64,000 nucleotides of DNA from Amblyomma americanum (lineage: Eukaryota > Arthropoda > Arachnida > Ixodida > Ixodidae): the NCBI RefSeq assembly GCF_052857255.1, contig NC_135505.1, positions 65,388,149-65,452,148 on the forward strand. Direction: 5' to 3'. The position numbers and the translations under genes are program-made. A model generated the notes under the pieces. The model worked only from the letters and a program-made list of their open reading frames with translations. It was not told the DNA's origin and ran no database searches. How positions within the stretch are numbered: the first letter of the stretch is position 1; each line of letters begins with the position of its first letter. Shown here piece by piece: positions 21,480 to 32,795 of the stretch.

Positions 21480-23230
21480 GGCAGCATGATGCCAGCAAAC
21501 TCCTTCGTGTTTGCAAATTATTATTCATTTTCAGAATGAGCATCTACACCACTGCATGACAAAACTAAAATATGCTGATGTTGAAAGCACTCCAGCAGTC
21601 ATGCAACAGGTTGCAATTCCACGCTGTACTCGTGCAACCTTTTACCAGAGGTTGAAGATTATATTGTTCAGTAAAATGTGCCCACAATAAATGATCATCA
21701 CAAGAAATAGGGCACTTTATTAATGCATATAAAAAAATTACAGAACTAGTATCAAATACATATGCGAATCACAATTAGCACAAACATATGCGAGGTGATC
21801 TGCCAAAAACTTTGAAGCCATTTTTTTACCAAAATAATAGGCACATATGCACAAGTATGTATATGTGCCGTAATTTAATTCACAAAACAACAAGGAGCAA
21901 TCAACATAATCTAAATGGCATAGTAAAAGATGTAGCAGACAATACAAGCTATGTACTGCAAGCTTTCCCTAAAACCTAGAAAAGTTGCTCGCATCGAGAG
22001 ATCTTGCACTCACTGGTACATTCAGAGCTGATCGATCTTCTGAGGAAGAGTCACAATAAGTGCAGTGCAGCTTCCCTTAAATGATTTCCCATATGTTGCT
22101 GCATAGCGCAGATATACTGTGCAGGCATATTCATAATGACCCACAAACAAAAATATTGAAATATCAACATTTGCCGACCTCTAGCTGTAACAGAATAACA
22201 TTCAATGTCACATAACACGAGCAATACTGTCTTGCATGCCTAGTTACTATGGGCACGAGTTCCCAAGAAAAAGCCAATGAAGTGAGCTGTCCATGAAAAC
22301 AAATCGTGATGAAAACAAAGAAAAAATACTTCAATAATCACAGCCATAAACATCTGCTTCTGTGCATAGTAGGGAACAGTGAAGTGAAAATTAGAAAATA
22401 GCTTGGGAATTCTTAATGTATTATTACCACCATTGTCCCAAAATTATGGTGCAGTACGTCTGACGCGCCTATTGATCTATGAGGCATGCGATGGTGTCTC
22501 ATGGCATGACAACTTATCTCCTACAAGTGTTCACATACCTATAACCACTCACACATATGTGCTTAGTGAGCAAACAGCTGCCGACCACCGCCTTCAACCT
22601 ATGCAGTGTGAAGCATGCACTACATAAAAAGCTCCATCACTCAGGCATCAGCACTTGCTCAGTACCAGAAAGGAATTATTTGGTTAGAAAACTCAAGACA
22701 GTTCTTTTCGCTGTCCATATATTAGTGACAAAAATACATGAGCTCCAACGGTACGTGTCGTGCAATATTTGCACCCTCTCCACTATCTGGACCGCGTGTT
22801 TTCATATTAAATAGGCAATAAGAAATTGAAAAATGTGGTTGAACACAGAAAAATTGCAAGCAATTCGCGTTTTGAACATGACAGGCCTCAACTGTGGTGA
22901 CATTACTATATTTAAAAGCAAACAAACTATATGAGTAATATTTCTGGTCAATGCATACAAGAGCTGCACATTCAATGCTATCCATAAAAAACACTGGTAC
23001 TAGAAGAAAAGCAGCTGCTTTGATTTTTTCAACATATATATCTTGAAACATATATATCAGCCATTTTTCTCATCTCTGTGAAAGCGTTTTTCTCCTTGAG
23101 ACTTTCAACTAGCTGTGCTCACCTTCACGAAGCGCACTGACTTCTGTTTTGCTGTGTAAACAAAATTTTTCATTTGTTTTGTTTTAATACCGCTGTCTCG
23201 AGATATTTGACACAGAAACCTATATATTTA
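21480..23230. other. No gene recognised
   Basis: AT-rich sequence with only short frames on both strands. No conserved motif, splice-linked exon or terminal repeat could be supported. Confidence 0.45.
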
Positions 23231-23233
23231 CAG

Positions 23234-23478
23234 TGACTGCCACAGTGGCTCAGTGGTTAAGGTGCTAGGCTGCTCACCCTAAAGACACAGGTTCGATCCC
23301 GGTAGCAGAGGTCATATTTGATGGAGACGATATACGAGAGGCCCGAGTACTAACTGTGCGATGTCAGTGAACGTTAAAAAACCGAAGAGGTTGAAATTAT
23401 CCGGAGCCCTTCACTACGACGCTCGTCATATTCTGAGTCACTTTGGGAAGTGAAACCCCATAAACAAAGTATTTGCAG
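23234..23478 (+). mobile_element. tRNA-derived SINE, Ruka-like, best copy
   Basis: A well-formed A box (GTGGCTCAGTGGTTAAGG, 23245-23262) and B box (GGTTCGATCCCGG) precede a tRNA-unrelated body with GAAATTATCCGGAGCCCTTC, ACTACGACGCTCGTCATA and GAGTCACTTTGGGAAGTGAA. The head is a pol III internal promoter. The body aligns with the 9545-9775 copy, so the two define one family. Confidence 0.85.
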
Positions 23479-24420
23479 AGGACAATCAGATCTCAATTGG
23501 CTTCTGCAAACCTTCAGTCCATTTTATAATTATTTGGTATGTCACAGACATGTGATGCTCCTCCCAGGTCAAGCAAAATGCACTGCGAAGCAATATATTC
23601 AGTAGTGTAAAGGAACATGTTACGGCCTGGAGGTAGTAGCTTGCTGTTATGTATATAAGTGACGTTCCTGAATGCAGACTCAGAAATTACCAATTTCTGG
23701 AGCACCAGAGCAACCTTTTGTACGTTCCCAATGAATGCACAGAGGTCAGTTATTACGCAGTAGGCTCCATCGATCATTTTCACACAGTATGAACAAGATT
23801 TAATGCCCACCTCAATTGAGTGCTGTAAATATGAAAACCATTTGTTTCAGCACGGGCATAGTGCGTAATGCTTGACACCACTCCATACCGTCTCAAAAAC
23901 ACTTCTGCAACAACTACTTCCAATGAACCGGCCTCTGAGGGGCTCCTAATACCTGTGCAGTAGTTCCTTGCCTGTCATGTATGTTGATTACTTGGTTCCG
24001 TCTTTGAGCCAAAGACGACGAAAGCTCAACAAACCTACTGGAAGTTTTGAGCCATGATTTCATTATGCAACGTTCTACAATTTGTAGTGGGACATCCTGT
24101 GCAGCTGTCACAATTTGCAGAAGCTGTCCATTTCCATTTTCAAATGGGAATGTGGACGTACCCCTCAAAGGGCCCAACATTTCCACACTTTTTGCGAGAT
24201 GTAAAAGCCGGTGCACATTAAATGTGGCACTGCTGTCTCCATACAGTGACCAAATTCTGTTTACAAAGCAAGACAGAAGCTGGTCTGCTTCCTGAAGGAA
24301 AGCATCGCTTACAGAAGTCTGAAGAAGAAGAAACACGCCTTGACAGAGCGGAGAAAAATGGCTGACATATCTCGCGCGAAGGAAAAATATGACTAGGAAC
24401 ACTTCGATTATCTTTCAAAG

Positions 24421-25779
24421 GCGGGCAACCGACGTGCACTATTCGGTTTTCTACGGTGTAGGAAACAGCTCATGTCCTCTCATAATTTTCAGTCATTAGT
24501 TATGTCTCCTGAAGTTATCCAGGCGGTTGAATCAATTGCCACAGGCCTGCAAAAGCGGTTCTCGTCTTTACTACCTTTTCGCCCAATGTTGTTTTCACCA
24601 GTCGTGCCAAATGAAAATGCTTCACAAGTAAATCTATCAGAGCTTTCACAAGTTGTCCAGAGATTGGCAGCTGCTGCTCCTGGCCCTGATGGTGTTACTA
24701 CAAAGATGCTCAAGATTCTCTTTGGAGAGTCTCCCAACTCCTTATTGCACCTAATAAACTACTCCCTCAAACACGCTTGGATACCTTCTGAGTGGAAGCT
24801 ATCCAAGGTGATCCCTTTACTTAAAAATCAGGGTGGAGGCTATGAATTGGATAATATTAGGCCAATTTCTTTAACATCAAACGTGGTAAAGTTGATAGAA
24901 AGGGTGCTACTAATTCGGGTGTCAGCCATTGTGGACCGCAAAACTATACTCAGCCTGTGCCAACTCGGTTTCCGGCCACGGTGTTCGATATGTAATGTAC
25001 AAGCTGATCTTGAGAGCAGAAATCTCCTTGCTCATCGTCAACGCCTGGTCGCGGCTTTGGTTACGTTAGACGTCGCCAAAGCTTACGACAGTGTAGATCA
25101 CTCCATCCTGATACATAGGCTACAGTCTCTTCAATTTCCAGATTATATAGTTGCATGGATATCTGCATTTCTTTATAACCGGGAATTCTTATGCGTCCAT
25201 TATAGTGTTCATTCAGAGAGGTACAGACAAACGCGAGGTGTACAGCAAGGAGCTGTTCTTTCTCCTGTGCTCTTTAATATTCTGTGTAGCTCAATTCCTC
25301 TCCACCGCCATGTACGCACTTACGTCTACGGGGACGACATTGCGTTTTTTGCTGCTGCGCCGGATATCAATTCCCTCTATGGTCTGTTGCAGTCATATTT
25401 GAATACACTTGAGCACTGGTTGAGCGCATTACACCTGAAGTTGAATGTTGGCAAGAGCGCCACCCTTGTTTTCCCTCTATATACTCCTGTAGTGGTCTCT
25501 CTCACTTGCCAGTTAAAAATAATATCCCAGGTTCAATCCCTAAAATACCTAGGGGTCATTTATGACAACAAACTCAACTGGCGACCTCACATTGACCATG
25601 TCGCGGAGGAAGGGGCTCGTGCCGTGGGCATGTTACGGAGAGTATGTCATCACCGGTACGGCATGCGCAGAGATGCGCTATTAGTGATCCACAGAATGTA
25701 TGTCAGGCTAATTTTACAATTTGGATCGGTGTGTTTTCAGGCTCGGCTACATATAAACTTCGTCATCTCGTCCTTTTAG
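24421..25779 (+). pseudogene. RT domain of the inserted non-LTR element (YGDD variant)
   Basis: The frame opens upstream of the ATG at 24472 (GNRRALFGFLR precedes it). RT blocks: AAPGPDGVTTKML, NIRPISLTSNVVKLIERV, LCQLGFRPRCS, VTLDVAKAYDSVDHSIL, TRGVQQGAVLSPVLFN, YVYGDDIAFF and LKYLGVIYDNKLNW. The active-site box reads YGDD where relatives have YADD; GVQQG replaces the usual GVPQG. A stop (TAG) occurs just upstream at about 24394. After LILQFGSVCF a frameshift near 25735 moves the thumb and linker into the next frame. Confidence 0.85.
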
Positions 25780-27018
25780 AGAGGGAAGCACTTCGCATGT
25801 GTCTCGGCCTTACAAACTTTGTGGCTACCAATGTGCTGTACCTTGAAGCCCGCATTCCGCCTCTCTTATCACGACTTCAATTTTTAACTGTGCAAACTTA
25901 CCTAAGGATCTATGAATCCCTTTTCCACCGTTCCCAAAGCATTTTCTATTGTCAGCCGACCTCCTTTTTTGGTGTCCCCTGGTCTCATTTCAATTCCCAT
26001 CAGATAGTGTGTCTGCAAAGATTACTTCAGCCTTTAGATGTAAACATTTATTCCAGCGCTTCGCAATGGGCCCGCTCTCCAAATTGTTTTCGACGACATA
26101 TTCCCAAAAAATGCAAAACTTTTGCCACCTAGTATTCGAAATGGTCTACTAGAAGATCATCTGAGGACCCTACCTACAGATATAGCAATAGCCACTGACG
26201 CATCGCAACGCAATGAAAAATCAGGTGTGGGAATATTTTGCCCGCATTTAGACTGGTCCTTTTCACTGCGCCTTCTAGATTTCACCCCTATTTTTCAAGC
26301 AGAGCTTCTAGCAGTTGTACTTGCTCTACGCAAGCTAGACCCCTCTATTACAGCAGTTGCAGTAATTACTGATTCTTTATCTTTGTGTTCGTCCCTCGCT
26401 GCACATGTTCACGGTCCCATTTTAACAACATTCTTATCCCTACTTCCTCCGCATTTGAGCCTTGTTCATTTAGTATGGGTTCCCGGTCACAGCAGTGTGG
26501 CCGTAAATGAGATTGCTGACAATCTCGCAAAGGCTTCCCTCAGAGGCCCCGTGTTGCCAATCATCCCGGCTACAGCCTACATTACAGCACCTTGATTTCC
26601 ACGACGCGCGTTTTTAATCACGCAAGACACAACACTTTCTACATCGGCGGATTATGAGCACGCTAAATATCATTGGAACAGAAAAATTTGTTGCTCTTGG
26701 CAGCTTGAAGTATCACTGACGAGGCTGCGCTGCCGCATCCCCCCTCTAAATTTCTATTTACACAAGTCGGGTTCGGCGCTCTCTTCCCTTTGTGCATTTT
26801 GCCGTGAGCCTGAATCTATATAACATTTTTGGCTGTATTGTCGCCGATTCAACTCTCTGATAAAAAGGTTGCTGGAGGAGCCCTTGCAGCATCTTGGCCT
26901 TAGTTTGAGCAGCCTGCTCTTGTTATCATTTGGCGCCACCACATTTGGGTTCAGCCACAGATCTCTTTGTACCGCTGTTCTAAATTTCCCGATAGAATCT
27001 CCCCGACTGCCTTGCTAA
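25735..27018 (+). pseudogene. Linker, RNase H and CCHC tail of the inserted element
   Basis: After the shift, YKLRHLVLLEREALRMCLG and LEARIPPLLSRLQFL are the usual post-RT region. Another shift near 26120 leads to RNase H: IATDASQRNEKSG, FQAELLAVVLALRKL, VITDSLSLCSSL and WVPGHSSVAVNEIADNLA, keeping all four acidic residues. A TGA at about 26593 and a TAA inside the Cys cluster (CAFCREPESI, stop, HFWLYC) break the C-terminus. The element carries several independent lesions and is inactive. Confidence 0.8.
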
Positions 27019-27710
27019 GTGTTCCAAAATTTTCTTTTCTATCAATTATTACGTTTTGACTTAATCATTATTATTTATTCCCTCTCTTTATTATTGTTCT
27101 TACAATTTTGAAATCAAAACTCTCATCCTTTTTCTGTTCATGAACAAGAATTCACAGGTGTTGCGCTCCCACATGCTTCTCCTTTTTATTAACTGCGTTC
27201 AGGTGAATAGCCACTCGATTCTTGGCCGATCCCCCAGTGTGGGTATGTTCCATCTTTTGATAGGCTAACAACAACAACAACGACATATCTTGAAGGGATC
27301 AAACAGATACACATTGTAGAGAGTAGTAAAAAAGCCAGAATAGCCATTCTGTGGCTTTCCAGTTCTTCCGCTCGGAGATTATCCGTGGCAGGCGACAAAA
27401 TGATATCGGTGGCCTCAATACCTTAATGCGCCTTTCCAGCTCATGGAAATTCCAGCCAATGTGGAAAGCCTTCCAGTAGCACCCAGCCACAACTCAGTTA
27501 CCTGCTGTGTAACACCTTCCAGTACGCAGTGCATGAAGTCTGGTGGCAAGCCCCACACAAGGTTGAATCCTTGGAGCTGATTTAGTGAAGAAGGCCCTTT
27601 CACTCCATGAACTGGCCGGCCTTGCTCGTAGGCATCCCACATATCTTGCAACATACTGCTGTGTGTGCGTGGAGCTGCTGGAATTTCTCCAGAAATGTAC
27701 CGCAGGGTAC

Positions 27711-28578
27711 CTGGCACAAAAATGAAAAAATGCCAACATTCAGCACTTGGCAAACACAGTGTATGGAAAAAATAATATATGAGAAAAACCTGCAGTTCAT
27801 TCCTAACAAGGACCGCATATGGTGGCTAGCCTAAGCCTTGTTCTATGTTGCACAAGATTATATAGTGCTAAACTATGTTCAAAAAGAGCACCTATGGCAA
27901 TGAACCAGTGGTGTAGAGATATAGGGCGGTGGGGAGATTTTGGGTCAGTTCGGTTGCTGTCAGTCTGCAAAACCATATGCTTTATTTGGTTGGAGCAGCT
28001 CAGAATTGTCCGAGAATAGAATGAAAGAGTGAATCCTGAATATGATCATGGCTTGAAGCCATGGCGCTCGCACTCGAGTGCGAGTGCCATTCACGTAAAA
28101 GAAAGTTAGTGATTAAAATAAAATTTCATGTATCCAAGGCATTTCAAAATAGCTTAACTATGCTGTTCCCTATTCTAAACACTCAAGACAAGCTTACTGC
28201 ATCAAAATGCACTGCAAAAAGAACGGCCAATGCTTCATTGTAGACACCTATTTAACACAAAAAGCATGAGGCAGCTTGTGCTTGTTTAAAACAATGTCGA
28301 GAAAATGTGAATAATTTCCATGTATGCTTGAAATGGTGCACATAGCTGCGACACAAGGCTGCGTTCTCAGGAAATGATCATGAAGTGTGGAGGTGCAATG
28401 CTGTTTTAGGTGCGATATATGCTGCCTGCTCTGTGCCTCACCACATAGAGGTCACTGTGGCATTGTTGGAAATTTACCAAGCTTCTGGGAGCTAACTCTG
28501 GCTCGCCATGCGGCTTTCTGAATCTTTTTTTACATCCTGATCATCTCAATCTGTTTTCGCAACTTAAAGTTCACTTAC
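27711..28578 (-). other. Intron of the CACTA-like gene, with a 30-bp palindrome
   Basis: Bounded by GTAAGT and a pyrimidine-rich ...GCCAG acceptor on the minus strand. At 28061-28090 a palindrome centred on CTCGAG has arms of 15 with a single mismatched pair (flanks ATGGC/GCCAT). No gene recognised inside. Confidence 0.6.
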
Positions 28579-29829
28579 GTTCAACAACTGTTTCTTCCTC
28601 GAAGCACCAGGAGCAACCAAAGTACCCATTAAACTGTTTCATGTTGAGCAACGCAGCGTGTGCTGGGGAGTCCATTGAGCAACATGTCACAAACACCTTA
28701 GACAGCACTGTTTCTCCAGCATGCCGCCACGCTATCAATCATATGTTGTTGAAGACTTCCACAAATGTCTTCATGAACAAGTGCGGTGGTGGATGCTTCT
28801 TTCTGAACCAGAGAGCTCCGATGATCACATTCTGAAATAGGACGTTAAACGGCAATTCATTAATAATGAGTTGAATAGACGATACACTCGATTTGCTGGA
28901 TTTGAAGACAGGTAATAAGTCGGTGTTTAGGGTAACAGTGAGGTTGCACCACTTTGCATTCACGCCACGTCTAATGTTTCGGTACAGGTGGCCGTCAGTA
29001 ATATCCGCGTACACGCCATGTACTACGGCGGTGGCTTCTTTCAGCCGTGCATACAACGCTTGCGAGTAGCCCGCAATGACGCTGTGCAGTTGATTCTTGA
29101 GGTCGAAAACCAGAAAAAAGCATCCTTTCGCCATAACAGACTGCACGGTTGGTGTAATTTGGCAAGTGTCGCACGTGAGGGTGTGTGACGCTTCCTTCCT
29201 ATTCTTGCAGCCGAAATATCAATAGCAGGTCTCGCAGAAGTAGTGCACTTGAAGCGAATTTAACTTGCCTTTCCACAGTTTCCTAAAGAGATACTTGGTG
29301 TCTGGCACAACATCAGTTCCACAGAGAGTGTTAACCAACTTAAGGAGACCCTCCACTTGAGACCACGAAAGACCTGCGTAAACAACGTAAGTCAGTATTA
29401 GTAAAATGGCTTGAGCTTTGTTCATATTATGATTTGGCAGGCTCTCTCTCGAACATCTCGTGAAATACTCTTGCACGTCATAGTCCTGCGTTGCCGATTC
29501 ATCGCAGTTCGTAGCCTCATCGTCTGCCCCTTCATCGTGCACATCGGAAGAGGAGGAGCTACCAGTAGCGTCGGGACCATCAGCTTCACAGTCCTCGCGT
29601 TCAGACGTATCACGCGCTTCGTCATCCGAGCAGAGATGGTCAGTGCCAGAGCTTGCCGGCACGCAGTCGTCGGAGTCGCCCTCCTGTGAAGCTTGTTGCG
29701 ATTCCCTGAGCAGCTCTTGGTACCGCTGAGTTTGCCTAGGTACTTGACGCGGTCGTTCAGGTTCCAAGTGCTGACGGTACCGCTTGATTTGAGGCGAACT
29801 CATTGTGAGAAATGGTTAAAAAAAGCAAA

Positions 29830-32750
29830 AAAACACGCATTACACACGACAAAGACGGCAATCTCACTGCTGTCTATCCCAGGGCCCATTCCTGTTACTA
29901 GATCACCTACTCAAATCCCTCATGACCAAATTGACTTGCGTAGTAGCCGAAATGTAGCTAAAACTGAAACCGAAAAATTTTTAGCAGCAAAAAGTATACA
30001 AAAGCTTTGTTCTTTTTGAATTGGTTATTTGTTTGAAATTAAATTAATTTTCGGGAGGATATATCTACATACTAGCTTTTTTGCCGTCATGACCTCTTCA
30101 GATGCCACCACTGATGCCACATACGGCATTTTTTTGGTTTGTTTTTCGCCGCAAGCCATGCACCGCGTGGGAGGGCAGCAAGGCAGGCAAGTAAGTAAAA
30201 TCTCGTTAAGGCAAATGCGGGGCTCATCACAAACGCGCTGTTTTCTTTTTTTAAAGCGAAAAAAATTAAAAGAAAAAATAACAGAAATAGCACCGAACAA
30301 TAAACACGCTGCAGTTGTATGCATTCAGAAATTTCGCTGGACACAGCAAAACAAGCGAAAAACTACAATAACGATTCTAGTTTTTCGCTTGTTTGAGATT
30401 TAAATTTCAAGAAAAATGTATATACAATTCCGTAGAGAAAATAAAAAGGCTATAGAAGTATCTTAGGCGATTTGGAAGTGGAAGTCAACCGTGATTGCAT
30501 CCTTTCCGGCCACCAGGGCAGTTGGCTGGCGGCAATAAACGTTTTAATTCAGTGCTACGTGTTAAGTATCTTCTTTTCTGTCCCGTTTGTCGTACTGTAT
30601 ATTGTTAAGGGTCACTTGGCAGCGCAATTGTTCCACTCATGTTGAAGCGTTGTAGTTTAACCAGCTCAAAAATTTTCTTAGCCGGGTTAAAACCCTTTCA
30701 AAAGCCTCCATTTCTGGCCAGGCGAAATTTCACGTGGAGGGGCGCTAATAACACTCTCACGCTAGACAATCTATTTCGCATGTCATTGAACAGACCTGGC
30801 TGAACACTCGTTTCACGGTAGCTTTTGATACGGGTAGCGATAAACAGCGCCAGTTCTGACATCAGTGGAAACTTCAGCTTACCGGCAACATTGTTTTCCA
30901 GTTCTCACGTTTACCCAGAATTCATTTATGACCCAGGTTTCCTTTGCCAGATCGTCGGCTTTCGTTCAGAGCAGGCGACACGCAGATTCTAGAGCAGAAA
31001 CTGATTAATTTGGCCGCTTTAAAAGCATGTACCGAAGGCGTGTAACTTTGTATTGAGGTATATATAAGCACAAAATCGAAGAAGTACGTATTTCATGTTT
31101 TTCGGTTCGAGAATCTGCAGGTCGCTCAGCATGCATGCTACAGATACGCAGGAATTAAGCCACTTCAGCGCACTTTCGCTAGCAATATTAAACTTGCGGC
31201 TCCTTTCCAAAAGACAACTTTAAGAGATTTGTTTATGGAAGACTTCTTGAGGCACTCGAGAGAAAGAACTCCCATGCCTGATATCCTGACATGTGTGTAA
31301 CACGTTCTGCTCCCATTCCGCGTTGCAATATATGCCTCCGCGTAGCCAGATATTCTTATTAACTCTTGAAATATTATAGCGCATTTCCACAAAATAAATG
31401 AACTCATATATAGGCTATAGCCTGAAAGGTTGTGGCCTTGCTCGACTGAAAGGGCATGTTCAAGCTCGAATTCATCAAAGGCTGGGCTCCAAAATTTGAC
31501 AAAAAGTAAACTTTGCTAATATGGAGATCTCGCCTAATACTCTTGAATCAGCAGTCCCTACTTTTCATTGCTTCAAAGTGGGTTCGAGCGCCTTCCAGTG
31601 ATTTATGATTGATCCCAAGGCATGGCGCAATGCTGAGCCATCTTGTCGCACAGCTTATTCGGCCGGACATCGCCTTGGTCGCGCACGTTTCCCTCTACTT
31701 TTGCTGCGCTTTCTGGGGAATATATGCGAACCAAGTGCAATTTTCGCGACCAAAATAGCCAGTGTGGGTGGGTAACAAATCGAGCGCCTCATTACAGGCT
31801 AACTGAATGAGATTACACTTTACAGCCACAGATCGTGTATTCTCGGTGTGCCTTCATTTTTATCTCAATGCTGTTCTGCTGCCAACACATGACACATGTG
31901 CTGTCTCTCCTGGGGCCATAGAGTTTCTTAGGTATTATTGATAAGAAACTCTCTGGCTGGGGCCCACAGATATTTCACTTCAAGTTTGCTGTCCGATTGA
32001 GAAAATAGCTCTTCCGCAGTTGTACCCAAGGCGGAGAAAGGCTGTTACAAAATCACACAAAATAGTCTTTAGAGGGCAGATTGAATCACTATTTCTATTC
32101 TTGTTTTATATGCCGGCACAGAAAAACAGTTACCCGAAAATAGGCAAACAGCCAAAAGGAAAATTTGGAAGCGAGCTCGGACAAAATATGCAAATCAGAC
32201 CAGAGCGTCATGAAATTACATTTTTTTCAAAAGCCCTGGCGCAATACATGTACTCAAGCTATGGATACAAATAAAAAAAGCATTAAAAGCTACCTGATAA
32301 ACGTTGTCAATAAATTATACTAATTTTTAAAGCAAGGTTTTCAGTGGACCAAAACTGTATTTCAATTCAAATGGTTTAAACGTGGTTAATCGTTACATGC
32401 CGGAGCAGAGTGGAAGCGTAAAGATGTAACACCAGTTATTCCTGTTCCTGTATTTCAACTGTGCCTCCTTGCTGCCCTATGAGGTGGCGCTACTGCAAAT
32501 GCCGGCTCATCGTCATCGTTTCTGTGTGTTCTGGTAGTGCCCACAGCAGTTCCGGTCTCGGCTTAGTCGCCTAAGCACCAAAGCCAAGACATGTCTAGGA
32601 AATGCAGCAGCCGCTTCGTGTCTTTTTTCGTGTGCGACGCTGGGACTAGGCCACATTTTTAGCTTGTGCGACCGGTTTTCATGGGTGCTTGCCTTGTGTG
32701 CTGTGTTGAGGTTGTGGTGAACCAACTCGGCACGCGGAAACATTTCGTCA
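29830..32750. other. No gene recognised; contains a perfect hairpin
   Basis: Only short frames. AGAGTTTCTTA (31920-31930) and TAAGAAACTCT (31942-31952) form a perfect 11-bp stem with an 11-nt loop, flanked by partly matching GGGGCC words, which suggests a small fold-back (MITE-like) element. Nothing else could be supported. Confidence 0.5.
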
Positions 32751-32795
32751 GGAGAATAATGGCGCCGACAGTGCCTGCACAGTCTGCCCTGGGGA

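Larger units (their letters stand above)
24373..27281 (+). mobile_element. 5'-truncated I-group non-LTR element inserted in the transposase exon
   Basis: It starts inside the endonuclease-RT linker of ORF2 and ends with a 3' UTR and an AACAACAACAACAAC tail (27265-27281). GACATATCT at 24364-24372 is repeated exactly at 27282-27290, which I read as the 9-bp target-site duplication made by target-primed insertion. Removing the element and one copy rejoins the host reading frame (RYV then SHF on the minus strand). It is therefore younger than the transposase gene. Confidence 0.9.
23514..29803 (-). pseudogene. CACTA/EnSpm-like transposase gene, split by an inserted retroelement
   Basis: Exon 1 (29803-28579) starts at ATG, has an acidic Ser-rich head, LSWSQVEGLLKLVNTL, a zinc-ribbon pair (CETC, CDTC), FFLVFDLKNQL, DITDGHLYRNIRR, PVFKSSKSSV and FNGYFGCSWC. 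The donor GTAAGT (28578-28573) joins in phase to 27710. Exon 2 has HGVKGPSSLNQLQGFNLVWG and LPPDFMHCVLEGV, typical of CACTA/Transposase_21-like proteins, then RKNWKATEWLFWLFYYSLQ. The exon is cut at 27290 by a retroelement and resumes at 24372 with SHFSPLCQGVFLLLQ, FNVHRLLHL and FPFENGNGQLL. The tail runs to 23514. Breaks: TGA at 29221-29219 and 28741-28739, and frameshifts near 27480, 27320, 23925 and 23820. Not functional. Terminal CACTA repeats were not found. Confidence 0.7.

Noticed and set aside
28739..29221. In-frame TGA codons in the CACTA-like exon (and in gag at 49152) as selenocysteine
   Set aside because: The same reading frames also carry frameshifts, and no selenocysteine element or homologous Sec position is expected; decay is simpler.
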